Below, piece after piece: positions 1 to 9,596 of a stretch of 64,000 nucleotides of DNA. How positions within the stretch are numbered: position 1 is the first letter of the stretch; every line of letters starts with the position of its first letter. The notes under the pieces were generated by a model, which was given only the letters and a program-made list of their open reading frames with translations, searched no databases and was not told the DNA's origin. The position numbers were made by a program, and so were the translations under genes. This DNA comes from Phaeodactylum tricornutum CCAP 1055/1 (lineage: Eukaryota; Bacillariophyta; Bacillariophyceae; Surirellales; Neidiaceae). Location of the stretch: positions 434,001 to 498,000 of the forward strand of contig NC_011674.1 in assembly GCF_000150955.2 (NCBI RefSeq), read 5' to 3'.

Positions 1-180
1 GGATTTGAGGATGGAAAGTCTCGAAAGGTCCTTCACCTGGTTCGATTGGAAACGAACGTCCGTTCTTTTGCTGGACAAAGCTTTCCACATTTTTTGAAAC
101 AGGAGCCTGGGAATTTTCAGATTACCGATATTGATGATCTACTGGGAACGAAGAAGTGGTATCATCGGGTCAATGGATAA
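1..180 (+). CDS. C-terminal end of an unrecognised protein (5' truncated by window)
   Basis: An open frame enters from the left edge in frame 1 and ends at a TAA at 178-180, giving 59 residues that end in GTKKWYHRVNG. I see no domain in this short tail. Its stop lies 24 bp from the stop of the next gene on the opposite strand, so the two are convergent. It could be chance, but an uninterrupted 180-bp frame with balanced composition that ends just before the neighbour fits a real 3' end. Function cannot be given. Confidence 0.5.
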   Translation, partial: GFEDGKSRKVLHLVRLETNVRSFAGQSFPHFLKQEPGNFQITDIDDLLGTKKWYHRVNG

Positions 181-204
181 GTTATGAATCAACAGGTCCA
201 TTCT

Positions 205-1119
205 CTAGTTCTGCTTGGAGTCATGCAACACAGGCATTTGAAATTTGAACTTCTCCCATAGTACTTGATCCAGAATCAGGTCCACAATACACTTGGCCAC
301 GGTTGCTCGCGTAGTTACCCCTCCACCAAATAGCGACCCAACCGGCTTGTCGTAAAGAACGTACTCTGTAGGTTGACCATCAATTAGGTCTGTTGGACGA
401 ATGACAACCCACTCAATCGTACCATTGCTTTGGAATTCATGAACGACTTTGGCCGCCTTTTCGTTGTCTTTCACAGGTGGAATGAGGAGTCGAAGTACTC
501 CCAAAAGTATACGCTCCAGAACTGGCCGCGTGTCATCGGTGCCAGCGGGATGCGCGACACCGTCAGAATTCATTAGAATGAACTTTTTTGGCCGACCAGC
601 TTTCGCGGTGGCTTTCATGGTTTCCGTCAATTTCGACGTAGCTAAAGACACCAGGCTGCGTGGCTGTCCAAAAATGCCATTGAAGTCCATGTTATGACCT
701 AGGCAGCTTACAACAGCATCGACGCCTTCTACTTCTTGCTTTAGATCTTCGTCGCCAAGTTCAAGAATTGAGGCTTCCGTGACGACAAAATGATCGCTTG
801 GTTGAAAATCGACCATATCAAGCATGCGTCGTCGGGATCGGACAACAACCCTGACATTGTGCCCCATCTCCAACAGTTGCTGAACAACATGCTTGCCTGT
901 AGCGCCAGTTGCCCCGACCACAAGAACGGTAATCGGAGTGACCGCAGAAGAATCGCATTCACTCGCTCCGTGCAATTTCTCCGTTGAGACAAAGGGCAGG
1001 CGACCTATTAAAAAGGCAGCAACCAGGCCAAGGATGGCATTAAATAAGTGGTACTGCATCTTCTTTGATCTGTTCAAATCTTTGCTCTTTTCCCGTGATC
1101 GCGTCGTGCGATAGAACAT
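205..1119 (-). CDS. NAD(P)-binding Rossmann protein, atypical SDR / NmrA-like
   Basis: A 304-residue protein read from the ATG at 1119; the longer frame to 1200 begins with GTG, and a second ATG at 1059 is also possible. A hydrophobic stretch near residues 25-40 suggests a membrane or targeting signal. Around residues 66-78 is the nucleotide-binding loop VVGATGATGKHV, followed by a basic patch typical of NADP-preferring enzymes. DAVVSCLG and the serine-containing LMNSDGVAH continue the atypical SDR (NAD(P)H-binding, Pfam NmrA/NAD_binding_10) pattern. The classical YxxxK pair is not evident, as in this subgroup. The substrate is unknown. It is divergent from the YaaA-like gene. Confidence 0.75.
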   Translation of the reverse strand: MFYRTTRSREKSKDLNRSKKMQYHLFNAILGLVAAFLIGRLPFVSTEKLHGASECDSSAVTPITVLVVGATGATGKHVVQQLLEMGHNVRVVVRSRRRMLDMVDFQPSDHFVVTEASILELGDEDLKQEVEGVDAVVSCLGHNMDFNGIFGQPRSLVSLATSKLTETMKATAKAGRPKKFILMNSDGVAHPAGTDDTRPVLERILLGVLRLLIPPVKDNEKAAKVVHEFQSNGTIEWVVIRPTDLIDGQPTEYVLYDKPVGSLFGGGVTTRATVAKCIVDLILDQVLWEKFKFQMPVLHDSKQN

Positions 1120-1477
1120 GGATTCGCAAAAATCGGGTTGTTTTCCGTCAGGCGTGCGACAGTAGTTTTCCACAACTTGTTGACGTGCCAAAATTCTCAC
1201 GAGGGACTTGTTCCAGCAACTTCGTTTTGGGCGCGCAACAAGATGGAGAAAATCACTTCACAGAGCTAATCGGGAAATTGCGCAAAATCTTCCTCTGTTT
1301 ACCGTGCTTATGTATGGAGCTGACACGAGCCGATGAATTTACCCAAGTCTCCGTGTTCCGGAATTGCTGTCCATCGGAGTATTTAGCCGAACCGAAACAT
1401 CCTTATTTTGCTAGCTCGAAGTGCCAAATGTTCTAAAATCTGAAGAAACGTCTCTCTCTCCAGAACCTTCCGGGAGC
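1120..1477. other. Intergenic, divergent promoter region
   Basis: This is the shared upstream region of the SDR-like gene on the minus strand and the YaaA-like gene on the plus strand. Part of it is open in frame with the YaaA gene from an ATG at 1421, so the mRNA leader of that gene probably lies here. I see no further gene. Confidence 0.5.
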
Positions 1478-2335
1478 ATGTCTTCTAAGCAAAAGTGTGG
1501 CCGTGGCATAATGATGATTCTATCGCCGGCGAAAACGCTCGACTTATCTCCTTATGTTGGTAATGTTCAAAAGCTCACCCACGCAGACTGTGACCTGGAT
1601 CGCACGGCGGAAGTCGCTAAGTCTTTGAAGAAAAGAAAAGATCTAAAGCAACTACTTGGCGTCTCGGAGAATATTGCAAATACAGCATTAAAGTACTGGG
1701 AAGCGTTTACGATAGAAGATAGCAAACGTAATTCTGAGTCCAAGCCATGCATTTATGCATTCTCCGGAGCGGCTTATCAAGCTTTGCGGATTCAAGACTG
1801 CAGTCAAGAAGCCGTCGATTATTTGCAACGAAATTTGCGAATAATTGATCCCGTCTACGGTATCCTTCGGCCGCTAGATCAAATCCAGCCTTATCGTTTA
1901 GAAATGGCTACCAAAAATGTATTGCCAAATGTGGCCAAACTTGCTGACTTCTGGAAGGAATCAGTGACGAGGCGCCTGAGCGGAGAGATTGGGCTCCGCG
2001 CAACTCCAATTTTGCTGAACTTGGCAAGTGATGAATATTCCGCAGCCGTCGCTCCGGACGAGCTGCCTGAAAATATTCATTACGTCAAAGTCATATTTAG
2101 AGAGGACGGTCGGGTAATTTCTGTTCATGCCAAGCGTGCTAGAGGTCTTATGGTGCAATTTCTTGCAGAAAACAATATTCAAACAATGGAGGGCGTTAAA
2201 TCATTTGACCAAGAAGGCTATGGGTTTGTTGTTGCATATTCAGATGACACAACACTTGTTTTTGAGCGAAGTAAGGGGACTCACAAAAGACCAGCTCCTT
2301 CAATAGCTAGTTCTAAAGCAAAGAAGGCTAGATGA
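1478..2335 (+). CDS. YaaA / DUF328 family (peroxide-stress protein) homologue
   Basis: A 285-residue protein from the ATG at 1478 (an in-frame ATG at 1421 would add 19 residues). The family core starts MMILSPAKTLDLS, followed by ALKYWEAF, YAFSGAAYQAL, the strongly conserved VYGILRPLDQIQPYRLEM, and the C-terminal SVHAKRARGLMVQFL. This is full-length YaaA, known in bacteria as an iron/peroxide-stress DNA-binding protein. The last 20 residues are a basic K/R tail, possibly a nuclear signal. The role in the diatom is inferred only. Its stop lies 22 bp from the stop of the convergent next gene. Confidence 0.9.
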   Translation: MSSKQKCGRGIMMILSPAKTLDLSPYVGNVQKLTHADCDLDRTAEVAKSLKKRKDLKQLLGVSENIANTALKYWEAFTIEDSKRNSESKPCIYAFSGAAYQALRIQDCSQEAVDYLQRNLRIIDPVYGILRPLDQIQPYRLEMATKNVLPNVAKLADFWKESVTRRLSGEIGLRATPILLNLASDEYSAAVAPDELPENIHYVKVIFREDGRVISVHAKRARGLMVQFLAENNIQTMEGVKSFDQEGYGFVVAYSDDTTLVFERSKGTHKRPAPSIASSKAKKAR

Positions 2336-2357
2336 TGTAGCGACAATTGGCCCTTCC

Positions 2358-3083
2358 TTACCACGGCCACCCACCTTTTTTCGTTTTCGGCTCCTCTGGA
2401 GGCTTCACCGTTGCAACCTTCTTTTTCGTGCCACCGCCGAAAAATGCGCTAATCTTTCCCATTACATCAGCATCATCGTCCACGTAACCTTGATCAGCGT
2501 ACGGAAGACGCAAGTCAAAGCGACCTCCATTGTCAAACTTTCCCCTACGAAAATAGACAAGCAACTGAATGAATGAAACCTTTGGGGGACAGGGGAACAC
2601 CGTGACAGGGAACTGCGGATGTACGTACCCCACGCCAAATTCTCCGCCTACTCCGAAAGATGCACCAGGAATGGGAATCCCCCCTATTTTCTTGGGATCA
2701 CCATACTGGTTTTCTAGATCTGAAATGGTCCCATCTGCACGTCGTTTCTTCCACTCGTCAATTGGATCTTCACCTTTGCTATAACTCTTCGTCTGCCATG
2801 CCCACATGTCCTTCTGCTTTGCAGATGCCTGCTGACGCCGCTGCTCAACCTTTTCAAAGTACTTATCGCGTTCGGCTTTGGGTTTGCGACGTTCCGCCAA
2901 TATTTCTTGCTGCTTTTCCCACTCTTCGTCCAAGCTATCCTTCCCGGACCCTCCCGCCCTCCAGTCGTCGAAGAGACCCATTGGAAGAGCTGTAGATTTT
3001 GCTGCGTTGGCCGGTGTAACGAACGCGCCCGTACAAGTTACATGAAATGCGACTACGAGTAGAAAGCTGCTGTACCTCATCAT
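2358..3083 (-). CDS. Plastid-targeted protein of unknown function, two exons
   Basis: The ATG at 3083 (another at 3080) opens a signal peptide ending in TGAFVTPA, an ASAFAP-like plastid import site. A charged, probably helical region follows, then a Gly-rich stretch and LRLPYADQGYVDDDADVMG near the end. A GT-AG intron of exactly 84 nt can be placed at 2545-2628 (starts GTACGT, ends CGTAG). Because 84 is divisible by 3 and has no stop, both spliced (213 residues) and retained (241) forms are open. The spliced join gives GEFGVG-GKFDNGG, a continuous Gly-rich segment, so splicing is the more natural reading. No known enzyme family is recognised. Conserved look suggests a stramenopile plastid protein. 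Confidence 0.75.
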   Translation of the reverse strand: MMRYSSFLLVVAFHVTCTGAFVTPANAAKSTALPMGLFDDWRAGGSGKDSLDEEWEKQQEILAERRKPKAERDKYFEKVEQRRQQASAKQKDMWAWQTKSYSKGEDPIDEWKKRRADGTISDLENQYGDPKKIGGIPIPGASFGVGGEFGVGYVHPQFPVTVFPCPPKVSFIQLLVYFRRGKFDNGGRFDLRLPYADQGYVDDDADVMGKISAFFGGGTKKKVATVKPPEEPKTKKGGWPW

Positions 3084-4082
3084 CAAAGATATCTACGAAG
3101 CGAAAAATATATGAGATAACCCAGGATCTGCGATTTTGGAAAGGAGAGCACGCAATTTGCTGACGTTGCTCATACAAGCACGACACATATTGCAAACCCT
3201 GAAGTAGAGCTAGGTTTGATAATGCTGGTTTCAAATTGATCTTTCACTGTATTCGGCTGTGACGGACAGCTAGTTTTTCTGACTGGAAATATTTGTCTTG
3301 TGGAAAGATCTCCTTTACTCTCATGAAGGCATGTAATTTGCTGGCTGTGAAGAAAGTCTTAATAGTTCAGAAACAAGATTATTTCGAAATTTTGATAAAT
3401 GATTCACTGTTATAGTAGTCGCGTCGCCCTAACAGCGATTTCTGGTTTACGGGTAAAGCGAATATTCCAGGCAACCAGCTGGAAGGAGCAAAACCTGACG
3501 CAGACAGTTGGACCATCACCACAACACGACTTCTCTCATCAGAAGGTCATCATCTCAACTTTCACCAAAGGACTGTAGGGCGCCTTATCCTGACTCTCTT
3601 TGCACGACGACAACTTCAAAAATTGGCTTGTAGGAGCGCGTGTGTCCGCCAGTGTGTACCCCATTGAATCAATATAGCTGCTTGCTTCCCCCCTCGGAAG
3701 CGAAGCATCGAATCTTTTCGCGAGAGGAGGTTCAAAGAGAGTTACTACAGAGAACCCGGAACCAATTTTACTTTCTGAATTTTCCAATCGGATTGGGGAA
3801 ATTAGTATACTTTTTTTCAAAGTATTGTCCCAGGTGTCGTGCATCAGTCTTCTTGGCGACTTTAAAGGATTTCTCATTGGCTAGATTTCACTGACGGGTG
3901 CATTTGTATGCACTCAGTTTCTGGGTCTGTTCAAAGCCGTCCATCCATCCAAAATAGCTCTCTTTCTGTCTTCTTCACGATACGAACTACAATTTCAGGC
4001 GACACATTTGAAGCAAAGGGCCTCTCGTTGTTACACCCTTCTCTTTGAAGAGTCTTTGTTAACTTATCACCTTATCTATACA
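3084..4082. other. Intergenic, about 1 kb
   Basis: Divergent promoter region between two secreted or plastid-type proteins. A 112-codon ATG-initiated frame on the minus strand at 3539-3877 has no recognisable domain or targeting signal and is listed separately at low confidence. Otherwise AT-rich sequence with nothing I can assign. Confidence 0.4.
3539..3877 (-). CDS. Doubtful small ORF
   Basis: An ATG-initiated frame of 112 codons in an otherwise empty 1-kb stretch. Composition is mixed with no low-complexity runs, no signal peptide and no family motif. It may be a small diatom-specific gene or a chance frame; transcript evidence would decide. Confidence 0.2.
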   Translation of the reverse strand: MRNPLKSPRRLMHDTWDNTLKKSILISPIRLENSESKIGSGFSVVTLFEPPLAKRFDASLPRGEASSYIDSMGYTLADTRAPTSQFLKLSSCKESQDKAPYSPLVKVEMMTF

Positions 4083-4556
4083 ATGCTTTCATCGAGGATA
4101 TTCCTCGCGGCACTTTTCCTTCTATTCTTTTTCTCGGGGACGTCCGCCTGGTCTACGAATCAGAAGGTATTTCGATCTTCGACACCTCAGAGACGGAAGA
4201 AAGACCCAACTACTCCAACAGCATCGAAGCCCGCTCACATTACCGCGCAAAACATGTTGAAGAATCCAGGTACTCCGCGTGTAAACGAAGCTCCCAGAAA
4301 AAGCCGAACCAAGCTTTCCAATTCTGTTCTTGCCAGTTGCGATACGCTTCCTTCCTTCCCAACGGCCCACGGGCTTTTATCTCCTGAGACGGTCATGCGA
4401 ATGGAGGAGCTCACAGACGACGGAAATCGAAGTCCCGCAGTGTTATCCTTTTTGAAGACGTATCGGAAAGAAGGTCCTCTTTCTTGTCTACCAATGCTCA
4501 GTGACCCCGATGTACTTCCGCATCTGACCGAGGCTATGCGTGACATTGTCTCATAG
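4083..4556 (+). CDS. Small secreted or plastid-targeted protein, unknown
   Basis: A 157-residue protein read from the ATG at 4083; the longer frame from 4008 starts with TTG. The first 20 residues are a strong signal peptide rich in L and F, ending FFSGTSAWS, which matches the diatom plastid motif with W at the +1 position. A basic, Pro/Thr/Ser-rich transit-like stretch follows, then a helical C-terminus containing GLLSPETVMRMEELTDDG. No enzyme family is recognised. Plastid stroma is the likely site, by inference from the signal alone. Confidence 0.65.
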   Translation: MLSSRIFLAALFLLFFFSGTSAWSTNQKVFRSSTPQRRKKDPTTPTASKPAHITAQNMLKNPGTPRVNEAPRKSRTKLSNSVLASCDTLPSFPTAHGLLSPETVMRMEELTDDGNRSPAVLSFLKTYRKEGPLSCLPMLSDPDVLPHLTEAMRDIVS

Positions 4557-5223
4557 CCCCACTTGTACTTTCTACAACATAAATCCCGACTGTTTACAAA
4601 TGGAAACATTTCCATTCACGCAATGCTATGAGTTTTTTCATCACTGTTGTTGGTGCCGGCTTTTACTGAACACGCTACTGCATTTGCATAACACCCGCTC
4701 CCAAGTCGACCTGTCGACCACGGACTTCAGTTCCCGTGTTTGTTTTGTAACTTATAGTAAATATTTTCAAGTATCATATTTTTCATGTGAATAATGATAT
4801 TCTACAGGTAAACATATTCTACTCCTAACCAAAGCATTCATCAACCTGGACCAGACTCCTGATTTGCAAAAATGGACATGACTCGATTTCTGAGCTTGGG
4901 TGTGGAATGCCACTGCCCTGTAGAAAGTTACCGTTTGCTTGATCGTATGTAACCGGAGCTGATTTCGGATACATTGTTTACTTTAGCAAACTCACTGCTT
5001 GAGCTGAGGAAGATGGTGTCTGACTGTAAGGCTACCCTCACAAGGCCAATTTCTTTGCATTTTATGGCCTTGAAAGCTACCCATTTATGTCCATTCTCCT
5101 GTCGAACCACAGAGTAAGAAGTTGTCTGCACCTAGTATGACAATATCATCGAAGGACGTTTTCCACGTTGGATAAATACGACGCCTTCTGTGTCTCTAGG
5201 ATATAACGTTGTCCAACGGTGGC
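4557..5223. other. Intergenic, convergent 3' regions
   Basis: Convergent space between the small plastid-type protein and the large membrane protein. AT-rich, with no ORF that looks real and no RNA gene that I can recognise. Confidence 0.4.
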
Positions 5224-7521
5224 TTAAGGTTGTAGTTCCATAGAGCACCAAGATGTCTTTGGTTCCTGAAGAACGAGAAAATGGTGAGCCAGAGTAGGAT
5301 GCAATAGCAGCGAAGATACTACAATTTGTTCGTACCAGAACCCGTCAGTTGCAGTAAATCGACCAGGTTGAATACCTCGAATGGTAATTCCATTTATGCC
5401 GCCCCAGCAAAGACCCAAGTTGTACACCCGCGGGGTTTCATTTACTAGACGAACCAGAATATCAACTGCTTTCTCGTCGATGGCAAACTCTTGTACATAC
5501 AGGCCAATCGATAGATTGAAACGATTCTTATAGTTCTCAATTGAACTCTCGGAAGATGCGGCTCCACCCATGTTTTTGTTCATTGCTTTTGAGGGCAGTG
5601 CAAAAGGTAACAGCCGATAAGCTGCCTTGGCGCTGAGAGGATCGAACGATCCGAAGATCTGTCGACAAGCTTTTCCTGTACTTGCCTCATTCTCTTGTAG
5701 CGGTTGCCACAAGAGGCTACCCGCGTTAAAGAATACAATGTCCCCATTTCTGACGCTCCCATCGTGACAAGCGTGCTGCATGTCACCGGCAGAATGAAAG
5801 AATAAAATCTCCTTGACAGGGTTAATGGTGTATTTGCTGATATCTCTGATGTCTTCTATAACAAACGATCCCACCCCTTCCACACGTACGCCTGATGCAC
5901 GCAATGTATCTACCACACATCCCCAAATATTTTTAGGAACATGCCGAGATTTGACGTCTAGAACAAGTCCAATTGGGCTTTCGCTTTTTGCTATGGATTT
6001 GACTGTATCAACTGATTCAGAAATTGAAGTATCAGGACATGATGATCTTGCCATAGCAAAGAGTGAAGTTTTTTCAGTTTCACTCTTAGGGCTTCCAGCT
6101 GGACTCTCGTCGAGAAAACCAAGCTTAAGACTTTCAGCGAACACCGCCATCCATTGACGGGCATAGATACCCCCACCCAAGGTTCGCCGCGTCCGTCGGA
6201 CACGAGAATACGTGTAATACTTTGCTATTCCTGTCTGCTCCAACAAAAGATGTCCAAGTTTACCATGTGCGATCAGCATCTTGTCTACCAATTCGTGAAC
6301 TCCCAGCTGAAGTTGTCTGTCGTAGTACCGCAAAATATTACGATCAGAATAGGACACGATCTTTGCTGCCGAAATAGTTTGAAGTGGTTTGAGATGCGTT
6401 GAATCTGGTAGAATGCAGTGCAAAAAGTCTGCTCGTTTTTGCAAGATTCTTTCAACACGGAGGACCAAAGCGGGATTCAGGAAAACATCCCATTCAATGC
6501 TGGGGAAGACTCCGTTAAGTTCGAGCTCATGTGCGCTACCATACGCTGCTACAACAGGATTGTTCTCAGCCCAATGTATCAAGCGTTGTGGAGGAACCCT
6601 TATCCGTCGCGAAATTTCGACGTACACATCTGGCATTAGGTGTCTAAGAATTGAGATCCAATGCGAATTCGTTAGGAGGAACGGTGCCGCTCCAAAGAAT
6701 CCTCCGTGTGTATACATAACATTATGAATAGGCCCATTATCAAAAAGGATTTGATCATGCTGAACCGATTGCATATCGGGAACCGGAATAGTTTGGAAGG
6801 ATGGCCGACGTCGCTTTAGCATCGGATTTTCCTTCGACACGGATAGATCCGTCAACGTACGTTCCACCTCCCGCTTAGAATGGTAATGCTTTGTAAAATT
6901 GGATTCTGCCCGAAGCAGTGCCTTTTTGACATTCTTCCGATTCCTCTTTTCGCGCATCCGCCCTAGCCAACTCGCCTTGTCTGCTTCGGCAACTTCTTTT
7001 TGACGACGATCTTCGTCATCACGGTAGGCTCTGGAGCCATAGGCGGCCCGGAAGTAAACTTGCCTTCTTCGACGGACCATTCGAAAAGAAGAGACGCCCG
7101 CAAATAAGGACCCCGTCCACCGAACCCAACTTAGACCTAGCCTTTCAGTAGGATACCATAAGAACACGTACACCATCAAGAATGCACCGAGTGTGAAGCC
7201 CAGATGCCCTAAAATATCGGAAGTCAAATGAGTCCAACCAAATACTCTTTCCTCAAGGGCTAGCCTAATCTCGAGCGGAACGACTTCTTCGTAAGTAGCC
7301 TTGTCCCAATCGTCCTCTAAGCGATCCATAACTTTCAGAACCTGTTCTTCAGGGGAAACCCCTGTTGACGTTTGGTCTTGAACGGTCGACTCGGCGTCCC
7401 CGGCCTCTGGAGACAAGGCATCTTCTTCTGGCTCCTTGTCGTACCTCGATAATAAAGGAGACGCCTCAGCAGACGCACTGAGTGGCTTATGGTGTAGCGG
7501 CGTAAAATCTGTATTAGCCAT
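5224..7521 (-). CDS. Large protein with two membrane segments, unknown family
   Basis: A 765-residue protein from the first ATG at 7521; the extension to 7650 starts with TTG. The N-terminal 90 residues are acidic and Ser/Pro-rich. Two hydrophobic segments lie near residues 105-150 (GFTLGAFLMVYVFLWY and TGSLFAGVSSF), followed by a very basic stretch, which suggests an endomembrane anchor with a large cytosolic domain. The C-terminal 450 residues look folded, with motifs THGGFFGAAPFLL, LHCILPDSTHLKPL and GDIVFFNAGSLLWQP. I recognise no known enzyme family. It is uninterrupted and long, so it is a real gene; function is not assigned. Confidence 0.8.
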   Translation of the reverse strand: MANTDFTPLHHKPLSASAEASPLLSRYDKEPEEDALSPEAGDAESTVQDQTSTGVSPEEQVLKVMDRLEDDWDKATYEEVVPLEIRLALEERVFGWTHLTSDILGHLGFTLGAFLMVYVFLWYPTERLGLSWVRWTGSLFAGVSSFRMVRRRRQVYFRAAYGSRAYRDDEDRRQKEVAEADKASWLGRMREKRNRKNVKKALLRAESNFTKHYHSKREVERTLTDLSVSKENPMLKRRRPSFQTIPVPDMQSVQHDQILFDNGPIHNVMYTHGGFFGAAPFLLTNSHWISILRHLMPDVYVEISRRIRVPPQRLIHWAENNPVVAAYGSAHELELNGVFPSIEWDVFLNPALVLRVERILQKRADFLHCILPDSTHLKPLQTISAAKIVSYSDRNILRYYDRQLQLGVHELVDKMLIAHGKLGHLLLEQTGIAKYYTYSRVRRTRRTLGGGIYARQWMAVFAESLKLGFLDESPAGSPKSETEKTSLFAMARSSCPDTSISESVDTVKSIAKSESPIGLVLDVKSRHVPKNIWGCVVDTLRASGVRVEGVGSFVIEDIRDISKYTINPVKEILFFHSAGDMQHACHDGSVRNGDIVFFNAGSLLWQPLQENEASTGKACRQIFGSFDPLSAKAAYRLLPFALPSKAMNKNMGGAASSESSIENYKNRFNLSIGLYVQEFAIDEKAVDILVRLVNETPRVYNLGLCWGGINGITIRGIQPGRFTATDGFWYEQIVVSSLLLHPTLAHHFLVLQEPKTSWCSMELQP

Positions 7522-8183
7522 TTTTGGTGGAGGTGATTTGTACAGTGAGCGAAACTGCAAAAATATTTCGGAGCGTTCTCGAAGGGCTCGAACCACGAAT
7601 CTCCGACAGATTCTCTTGCAATTTCTTAGCTCCCAGTCAGTCCCGAACAATAAGGAAGTTAGGATGCCATGAACGATTTGAACATCGTACGATCAAGCAA
7701 GGTTAAGATAATTGAATGGATTAATGTCAATGACGAAAGTTTTGGTTGATCGCCCTCGTGTCATCAACGTGCATGGTGATTTGCTTCGTGACGGATTATT
7801 GTTAGCTGACAAGGTAGATAGACGTGAACAGACGCAAAACCGGTAAATCCCCGAAATCAGTGTCCCAGTCATAGTCGCTGTCACGCTCTCTATCTCACTG
7901 TCAAACGATAGAAACCTAGTTTCTATTAGGGTTCGTTGTGCCGTTTCAAACTCGGACCGAATAGCTAGCTAGTAGTGGAAAGCACTCAAAAAACACGCAA
8001 AATGCCTCCACCGTGTAGTTGTCTATTCGCACAGTCAAATTACTCGAACTCCTGGAAAATGTGGATATCGTAAAAACCGCACCTTCTTACTCCCGACTTT
8101 GTAGCCGTCTCCCCTAACATACTTGCTAGCTCAAGGAATGGCTTGGACCTTTTTTGCAGCTGTCATAATTTTTCTTAAAAGAA
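7522..8183. other. Intergenic, divergent promoter region with TGACWGTGA motif
   Basis: Divergent promoter region between the large membrane protein and the transporter. It carries one exact copy of the recurrent 9-mer, as TCACTGTCA at 7895-7903. No convincing ORF. Confidence 0.5.
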
Positions 8184-9456
8184 ATGTTGAGTCGGAGCTA
8201 TGCCCAGGGTCTTGTCTTCATCGTGCTCGTGGCACTAATCTGGGCTGCGTCGTCGGTGTTAGTGCAGTATCTTTACACTGAGCAGTCATTCGAATCCCCC
8301 TTTTTGTTGACATACATTGGTGTTTCCCTATTTACTTTGTGGCTACCGACGCGGTTGCTGACCGAGTGGGTCGAACACCGTTTTCGAAAAGTTGCGAATG
8401 ACGTGTCGCCTGAGGTTGATCGCATCACACCGTATCAGAATATTCCCAACCCACGCTCTGATTTGTACGAAGATGATCTTTCATCAGATGAAATTTTAGA
8501 AGAGGAAGATGCTGATGTTGTATACACCGATCACCGATTTTCACCTTGGACGCACGGAGACCATTTGAAAGCAGCAGCAAAGATCGCACCTGTGTGGTTT
8601 GTTGCCAACTGGTCCTACAATGCTTCGTTGGCATATACGTCCATCACCTCCTCAACGGTGCTGGCAGCTACGGGTAGCATTTTTACCTTTATATTTGCCC
8701 TGCTGTTAAAGGATGAACAATTTGCTTGGATGAAACTGGCTGGAGTTTTGCTGGGGGTATCAGGAAGCTGTTTGACAGCCCTCCACGATTCATCATCTAA
8801 AAGTAGCAGCGATAGTGATGCGGTTAGGAACTTGGAGCTTTTCGGCGATTTTCTTGGGCTCATCTCCGCTGTTGGCTACGGAGCGTATGCCGTACAGACT
8901 CGAGTATTATGTCCGCGAGATGAGGCTTTGTACAGTATGCAGCTACTTTTGGGCTACATCGGACTGATCGATTTGATTGTTCTGTCCCCTATCGCCATTT
9001 ATCAAAGCATTACAAGCGTGCAAATACCATTGTTTGTGTTTCTATTTGTTGTTTTGAAGGTACGCTGCCTTTGTAGGAAACTAAGCAGATTTGTTCAATT
9101 TCTTTAACCAATTCGTTACATTGCTTCAACGGCACCAGGGGCTCTTGGACAACGTTATATCGGACTACATGTGGTTAAGAGCAGTGATACTGACTAACGC
9201 TACAGTCGCCACGGTTGGCTTGGGTTTGACGATTCCCCTGGCTTTTGCGAGCGACATCATTCTAGGAAAGTCGGATGTTTTGTCCACCGGTTCGGTTCTT
9301 GGCGCTTTGATTGTTTTGCTAGGATTCGTTTTCGTCAACATTGGGGCAACATCGATTCCAGGTTCGGATTCGATTCAGACAAGACGGGTTGAATCGGCTG
9401 ACGAGGAGAGTCCGGCGGTGGAAAATGGCGATGTACAGCTGAGATCTTTGGATTAG
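8184..9456 (+). CDS. Drug/metabolite transporter, SLC35F-like (EamA fold), two exons
   Basis: Exon 1 is 8184-9059 and exon 2 is 9139-9456, joined across a 79-nt phase-0 intron (starts GTACGC, ends CACCAG). Together they give 397 residues. About ten hydrophobic segments are visible, with an acidic loop near residues 85-120. The first segment reads FIVLVALIWAASSVLV. The splice restores the SLC35F-type signature LLDNVISDYMWLRAV and then VATVGLGLTIPLAF. This family moves nucleotide sugars, thiamine or other small metabolites across Golgi, vacuole or plastid membranes; the substrate cannot be read here. Exon 1 read through ends at a stop inside the intron, which supports splicing. Confidence 0.88.
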
Positions 9457-9596
9457 AAAATGGTATTTGGGGCACCTAGCTGGACATCAATAATACGCAA
9501 TTCTGGTCGAGAGCAACTACGAGAATGATAAGTACAACTTGTAAGAAGGGCAGGTAAACCGGCGGTATCTCTTAAGTTTGATTTACCGCTAATCTC

